Assembly (NCBI GenBank): GCA_027484145.1
Contig: JAIXUH010000012.1
Coordinates: 248,001-312,000 of the forward strand
Source: Rhodobacter sp.
GTDB lineage: Bacteria; Pseudomonadota; Alphaproteobacteria; Rhodobacterales; Rhodobacteraceae
DNA length: 64,000 bases
Reading direction: 5' to 3'
Both the position numbers and the translations under genes were made by a program. Below are positions 63,470-64,000 of the stretch, in pieces. The notes under the pieces were generated by a model. The model made no database searches, was not told the origin of the DNA, and saw only the letters and a list, made by a program, of their open reading frames with translations. Every line of letters begins with the position of its first letter. The stretch's first letter is position 1.

Positions 63470-64000
63470 ATGCGCGTTCTGGCCATAGATCAGGGCACGA
63501 CGAATACCAAGGCTGTGCTGGTGGATGCGGGGGGGCAGGTCGTCGCCCGCGCTTCGGCTCCGCTGACCACCCAATATCCCCATCCCGGCTGGGCGGAACA
63601 ATCGGCCAGTGCGATCTGGGCCTCTGTTCAGGCGGTGATCGCCGAACTTGTACCGCATGGCACGCCTGACGCCATTGCCATCGCAAACCAGCGCGAAACG
63701 CTGGTGGTCTGGGACGCGGCGACTTCACAGCCGATCTGCCCCGCACCGATCTGGCAATGCCGCCGCACGGCGGCCGCCTGCGCCGCGTTGATTGCCGCAG
63801 GCCACAACGAGGCCGTGCGTCAGGCCACGGGTCTTGACATCAACCCGCTGTTTCCCGCCTCGAAACTGGCGTGGGTGATGCAGAATGTGCCCGAGGCGGC
63901 AGGACTGCTGGCACAAGGCCGACTGCGTGCCGGAACGGTGGATGCGTGGCTTTTGTGGAACCTGACGGCGGGCGCAAGTTTCGCCTGCGACCATTCCAAC
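63470..64000 (+). CDS. FGGY-family carbohydrate kinase, N-terminal part (3' end outside window)
   Basis: The first 177 residues of a sugar kinase. The N-terminal ATPase fold shows VLAIDQGTTNTKAVLVDAGG (phosphate 1 loop), HPGWAEQSASAIW, AIANQRETLVVWD and IWQCRRTAA, all FGGY features shared by glycerol, xylulose and related kinases. It starts five bases after the transketolase subunit gene and runs off the window. In the operon order (isomerase, transketolase, kinase) it would phosphorylate the ketose made by the isomerase, giving the transketolase substrate. The sugar cannot be named from this part. Confidence 0.92.
   Translation, partial: MRVLAIDQGTTNTKAVLVDAGGQVVARASAPLTTQYPHPGWAEQSASAIWASVQAVIAELVPHGTPDAIAIANQRETLVVWDAATSQPICPAPIWQCRRTAAACAALIAAGHNEAVRQATGLDINPLFPASKLAWVMQNVPEAAGLLAQGRLRAGTVDAWLLWNLTAGASFACDHSN

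Overview
The window looks like chromosome from an alphaproteobacterium of the Rhodobacteraceae (order Rhodobacterales). The basis is high GC, dense short-overlap operons, gene families typical of that group (SPOR cell-wall protein, DUF817 membrane protein, ExoF/ExoP-like export proteins, MaeB with a phosphotransacetylase tail) and an intergenic hairpin ending in a GGATATTT-type tail. No rRNA, tRNA, CRISPR array, transposase or phage module was seen. The species cannot be named from the sequence alone.

Layout. 1-25.1 kb is mostly housekeeping: the end of a DEAD-box helicase, thymidine kinase, a drug/metabolite transporter, an acyl-CoA ligase, a membrane protein that resembles an M48 peptidase without its zinc ligands, a SPOR protein, a tightly coupled nucleoside-salvage operon (cdd-deoA-deoB-add-upp), a cupin protein, malic enzyme, propionyl-CoA synthetase behind TTTGCAAA-type repeats, an Hpt protein paired with a sigma-54 response regulator, NAD kinase, glyA, a secreted GlcG/HbpS-like protein, DUF817 and an alpha/beta hydrolase.

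25.4-48.4 kb is a large Wzx/Wzy-type exopolysaccharide locus on both strands. It holds nucleotide-sugar enzymes (an RmlB-like dehydratase, several SDR epimerase/reductases, a nucleotidyltransferase and the CDP-glucose pair rfbF/rfbG), a deacetylase, glycosyltransferases, a flippase, an O-antigen-type polymerase, an ExoF-like outer-membrane export protein, a Wzz/GumC-type chain-length protein with a separate ATPase whose Walker A lysine is missing, a secreted beta-propeller lipoprotein, a methyltransferase, and a fusion of a GT2 glycosyltransferase to a WbaP-type initiating phosphoglycosyl transferase. Together these can account for initiation, assembly, flipping, polymerisation, length control and export of one polymer.

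48.4-54.5 kb is a GntR/FCD-regulated PotABCD-like ABC importer ending in a hydantoin-racemase-family gene, with an Lrp/AsnC regulator convergent to it. The intergenic region carries two strong palindromes. 54.6-59.0 kb is a sulfate ABC transporter operon. It begins with two tiny uncharacterised ORFs, its binding protein has a long stretch before the signal peptide, and its CysA is short. 59.0-64.0 kb is a DeoR-regulated sugar operon: an L-fucose-isomerase-like enzyme, a two-subunit transketolase and the start of an FGGY kinase. This is probably a catabolic route for an unusual sugar and is cut off by the window end.

The items most worth following up are the sugar operon at 60.2-64 kb, the GT2-phosphoglycosyl transferase fusion, the lysine-less tyrosine-kinase-like ATPase, and the small ORFs in front of the sulfate transporter.
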